Positions 61,363 to 64,000 of a DNA stretch of 64,000 nucleotides are shown here, one piece after another. The DNA comes from Kineosporiaceae bacterium (GTDB taxonomy: Bacteria > Actinomycetota > Actinomycetes > Actinomycetales > Kineosporiaceae). The stretch lies in contig JADJPO010000003.1 of assembly GCA_016713225.1 (NCBI GenBank), forward strand, positions 372,001 through 436,000. Reading direction: 5' to 3'. The first letter of the stretch is position 1; each line of letters begins with the position of its first letter. The position numbers and the translations under genes were made by a program. A model generated the notes under the pieces. That model was given only the letters and a program-made list of their open reading frames with translations, ran no database searches and was not told where the DNA came from.

Positions 61363-62403
61363 GTGAGTGCGTTGGCCCCGTACGACGGGGTGTTGCTGGT
61401 GTCCTTCGGCGGTCCGGAACGGCCCGAGGATGTCATGCCGTTCCTGCAGAACGTGACCCGGGGTCGGCCGGTGCCGCCGCACCGGCTGGCCGCCGTCGCG
61501 GAGCACTACCACGCAGTGGGTGGTCGGAGTCCGATCAACGGGGCCAACCGGGTCCTGCTCGCGGCACTGCGCGCCGAGCTGGATGCCCGTGGGGTGCAGC
61601 AGCCGCTGTGGTGGGGCAACCGCAACTGGCATCCGCTGCTGACCGAGGCGCTGAGCGAGGCCCACGAGTCCGGTGCGCGGCGGGTGGTGGCCATCCTGAC
61701 CAGCCTCTACCCGAGCTGGTCCGGCTGTCGGCAGTACCGCGCCAACCTGGAGGACGCCGTTCGGGAGCTGGCCCGGCAGGGACGCGAGATCGAGGTCGAC
61801 GTCGTGCGCCCCTTCGCCGGTCGGCCGGGGATCATCGCCGCCGTCGTCGACGCGGTCGACCGGGGCCTGCACGAGCTGGAGGCCCTGGGGCCGGACGTGG
61901 CGCGAGCTCCACGGGTGGTGTTCGTCACCCACTCCATCCCGCTGACGATGGACCAGGCCTCGGGCCCCGGGGGTCAGGCCTATCGCACCGGGCACGCGCT
62001 GACCGCGCAGACGGTGATGGAGGCCCTCGCTGGACGTCACGGCCGTCGTCACGCGTGGGACCTGGTCTACTGCTCACGATCCGGTTCGCCCGAGACCCCC
62101 TGGCTGGAGCCGGACATCGACGACCACCTCGCCGAGTCGGCTCGCCAGGGCACCAGCGGCGTCGTCGTGGTGCCGATCGGGTTCATCAGTGATCACATGG
62201 AGGTCGTCTACGACCTCGATACCCAGGCCGCGGGAGTCGCCGAACGACTGGGTCTCGGCTTCGTGCGGGTGCCGACCGTCGGGACGGACCCCCGATTCGT
62301 GGCGGCCATGGCCGATGCCCTGGCGGACCACGCCGCGCAGGCGCGCGGTGAGAGCCTGCCGGATCAGCCGGTCAGCTGCGGCGAGGGATGTTGTGCACGA
62401 TGA
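61363..62403 (+). CDS. hemH: Ferrochelatase (coproporphyrin type expected in actinobacteria)
   Basis: A 346-residue chelatase of haem synthesis: VLLVSFGGPERPEDVMPFLQNVTRGR, WWGNRNWHPLLTEAL with the metal-site His, LTSLYPSWSGCRQY, VFVTHSIPLTMDQ, and WLEPDIDDHLAESARQG. In actinobacteria this enzyme inserts iron into coproporphyrin III (CpfC). C-terminal GEGCCAR may carry a cluster ligand. GTG at 61363. The suhB ATG overlaps its stop (ATGA). Confidence 0.93.
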   Translation: MSALAPYDGVLLVSFGGPERPEDVMPFLQNVTRGRPVPPHRLAAVAEHYHAVGGRSPINGANRVLLAALRAELDARGVQQPLWWGNRNWHPLLTEALSEAHESGARRVVAILTSLYPSWSGCRQYRANLEDAVRELARQGREIEVDVVRPFAGRPGIIAAVVDAVDRGLHELEALGPDVARAPRVVFVTHSIPLTMDQASGPGGQAYRTGHALTAQTVMEALAGRHGRRHAWDLVYCSRSGSPETPWLEPDIDDHLAESARQGTSGVVVVPIGFISDHMEVVYDLDTQAAGVAERLGLGFVRVPTVGTDPRFVAAMADALADHAAQARGESLPDQPVSCGEGCCAR

Positions 62404-63284
62404 GCGATCCGACCGAGGACACCTCGTCCGGCCCCTTGCCCCGAACCGTCGATCCCGGGGCCTTCGACGAGGCATCCCGACGGGCGTTGCTGCACGTGGC
62501 CGAGCAGGCCGCCCGGGCGGCCGGAATCCTGGTGGAGCAGGGACGGCGAGCGGCACCGGTGACGGTGGAGGCCACCAAGAGCAGCCCGACCGATGTCGTG
62601 ACCGCCATGGACCGGGCCGCCGAGCAGCTGATCAGCGAGATGGTGCAGCAGGCTCGGCCGGACGACGCGTTGTTCGGTGAGGAGGCCGGCGGCGTGGCCG
62701 GACGCACCGGTCACAGCAGCGGCCTGACCTGGGTGATCGATCCGATCGACGGCACCGTCAACTATCTGTACGGGCTGCCGGCCTACGCCGTCAGCGTCGC
62801 CGTCGTCACCGGGGACCCGCGTCGTCCCGGCGGTTGGCAGGCCCTGGCCGGGTGCGTGCACAACCCGGCATCGGGCGAGACCTGGACGGCGATCGCCGGC
62901 CACGGCGCCTGGTTGGACGGGTGCCGGTTGCCCACCCGATCCGCGCCACCTCTGGACGCCGCTCTGGTGGGAACGGGGTTCGGCTATCGGCCCGAACGCC
63001 GTCGGGAACAGGCCGAGGTGGTCTCGGCGTTGCTGCCCCTGGTGCGTGACATCCGTCGGATCGGCAGCGCCTCGCTCGATCTGTGCGCGGTGGCCACGGG
63101 CCGACTGGATGCCTTCTACGAGCGTGGGCTCAACGTCTGGGACATTGCGGCGGGCCAGCTCGTGGTGACCGAAACCGGAGGGCTGGTGCTCGGTCCCGGT
63201 GGCGGTCCGCCGTCGCCGGACCTGGTGGTGGTGGGGCCGGCGCCGCTGGCCGAGACGCTGCGAGGGCTGGTCGAGCAGATGTGA
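62400..63284 (+). CDS. suhB: Inositol monophosphatase family protein
   Basis: A 294-residue Mg-dependent phosphatase. The metal-site signature is WVIDPIDGTVNYLYGLPAYAVSVAVV, and the second motif is LNVWDIAAGQLVVTETGG. An N-terminal DVVTAMDRAAEQLI holds further ligands. Overlaps hemH by four bases (ATGA). In actinobacteria such enzymes act on inositol or histidinol phosphates. Confidence 0.92.
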   Translation: MSDPTEDTSSGPLPRTVDPGAFDEASRRALLHVAEQAARAAGILVEQGRRAAPVTVEATKSSPTDVVTAMDRAAEQLISEMVQQARPDDALFGEEAGGVAGRTGHSSGLTWVIDPIDGTVNYLYGLPAYAVSVAVVTGDPRRPGGWQALAGCVHNPASGETWTAIAGHGAWLDGCRLPTRSAPPLDAALVGTGFGYRPERRREQAEVVSALLPLVRDIRRIGSASLDLCAVATGRLDAFYERGLNVWDIAAGQLVVTETGGLVLGPGGGPPSPDLVVVGPAPLAETLRGLVEQM

Positions 63285-63457
63285 GTCATGACACGCCGTC
63301 GGACATCACGCCCTAGTGGGTTCGCCTCGGCGACCCGCATAGTGCACAATCGCCCAGCGCGTGGGGAAGGCCAGACCGACCCGACGTTCGGCCACGTGTA
63401 CCGGCCCGGCACGTGACACCCCTGTTCATCACAACTTTTCACCGGAGCGTGACCTAT

Positions 63458-63757
63458 ATGGCGACCGACTACGACGCGCCGCGCAAGACGGACGACGAGC
63501 TGAGCGAGGACTCTCTCGAGGAGCTCAAGGCCCGGCGCGTCGACAAGGGTTCCGGCGCCGTCGACGAAGACGAGACCGAGGCGGCCGAGGGCTTCGAGCT
63601 TCCCGGCGCCGACCTGTCCAATGAGGAACTCTCGGTGCGGGTCCTGCCGCGTCAGGCCGACGAGTTCACCTGTTCGAGCTGCTTCCTCGTGCACCACCGC
63701 AGTCAGCTGGCCAAAGAGGTCGGCGGGCAGCCGGTGTGCAAGGAGTGCGCCGCCTGA
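63458..63757 (+). CDS. DUF4193 family small zinc-ribbon-like protein
   Basis: A 99-residue actinobacterial protein: MATDYDAPRKTDDELSEDSLEELKARR start and C-terminal TCSSCFLVHHRSQLAKEVGGQPVCKECAA with CxxC...CxxC, a zinc-ribbon pattern. The ATG at 63458 is the conserved DUF4193 start. Function unknown. Preceded by a 173-base gap without a gene. Confidence 0.92.
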   Translation: MATDYDAPRKTDDELSEDSLEELKARRVDKGSGAVDEDETEAAEGFELPGADLSNEELSVRVLPRQADEFTCSSCFLVHHRSQLAKEVGGQPVCKECAA

Positions 63758-63822
63758 CGCGGGCGGCGGATCGGGCCGTACCCGCTCGGGGGACCGGGGG
63801 TTCGGGGGATGGAATGTCATCA

Positions 63823-63886
63823 GGGACCTCGCCGACGTCAGTGACATCAGGGACGTCGCCGACGTCACGGACGTCAGGTGACGTCA
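63823..63886. repeat. 27-bp tandem repeat with GACGTCA motifs
   Basis: Two 27-base units starting 63823 (GGGACCTCGCCGACGTCAGT, continuing GACATCA) and 63850 (GGGACGTCGCCGACGTCACG, continuing GACGTCA), then GGTGACGTCA. Several TGACGTCA/GACGTCA palindromes. Between DUF4193 and the convergent DUF3093 gene. Confidence 0.75.
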
Positions 63887-63899
63887 GGGGAGGGGTCGG

Positions 63900-64000
63900 T
63901 CAGGGCTGAGTAGCCGATGGCTGCTCGGCCCGAGCCGCCTCGATGGCCTCTGCCAGCAGGTTGGGGCGACGGCTGGAGATCAGCCAGTAGGGGGTGGGAT
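63900..64000 (-). CDS. DUF3093 family protein, C-terminal end only
   Basis: The minus strand from the window edge to a TGA at 63900-63902 reads PTPYWLISSRRPNLLAEAIE then AARAEQPSATQP and stop, matching the end of actinobacterial DUF3093 (PYWLxSSRxPxxLxxAl). The N-terminal transmembrane part is outside the window. Its position beside DUF4193 is the usual one. Confidence 0.85.
   Translation of the reverse strand, partial: PTPYWLISSRRPNLLAEAIEAARAEQPSATQP

Overview
The window is chromosomal DNA from a high-GC actinobacterium; the genus cannot be fixed from the sequence. Evidence: very high GC with many GTG starts, a primary sigma factor with a long Lys/Ala/Glu-rich N-terminus, SepH, a coproporphyrin-type ferrochelatase, and DUF4193, DUF3093, DUF5998 and DUF7455 proteins. 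The order sigma factor - parE - parC - acetyltransferase/acyl-CoA synthetase - sepH - ferrochelatase - suhB - DUF4193 - DUF3093 resembles, from memory, the hrdB-to-DUF3093 block of Streptomyces, so the second half is a conserved core interrupted by accessory genes.

Layout. 1-3400: end of a thioredoxin reductase gene, then an ArsR regulator, a CSCS-type permease and a small CxxC redoxin, which look like one metalloid/redox unit. 3500-9800: a DUF4132 protein, ApbE with an acidic membrane protein, and a STAS - response regulator - histidine kinase operon with a DosR-like box in front. 9800-24900: a secreted zinc protease with fibronectin-like repeats, a CorA-like channel, a penicillin-binding-protein relative without its catalytic motifs, PAC2, an ATP-dependent DNA ligase, DUF937, DUF1028, PPi-dependent phosphofructokinase, and an NCS1 permease/purine nucleoside phosphorylase pair. 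24900-36100: metabolic and conserved genes, including a SAM-IV riboswitch in front of metY.

36200-48300: primary sigma factor gene, lysE beside a remnant of a LysR regulator, parE, then an accessory block holding a CmtR-type metal sensor with two cation transporters, a retron-type reverse transcriptase with a candidate msr-msd RNA, and a ROK regulator divergent from xylose isomerase. Three copies of a roughly 105-110 bp structured palindromic repeat lie just after stop codons here (37678, 38680, 48227).

48360-64000: parC interrupted by a 357-residue intein directly after the active-site tyrosine, a nitroreductase, a c-di-AMP (ydaO-type) riboswitch before an NlpC/P60 hydrolase, an acyl-CoA synthetase, a GNAT/acyl-CoA synthetase fusion, DUF5998, a phosphodiesterase-like protein, sepH, ferrochelatase, suhB, DUF4193, and the 3' end of a DUF3093 gene at the right edge.

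Most notable: the candidate retron with its 13-bp a1/a2 repeat, the covarying three-copy repeat family, the ParC intein, and the PBP pseudoenzyme. All functional calls come from reading the sequence; no database search was run.
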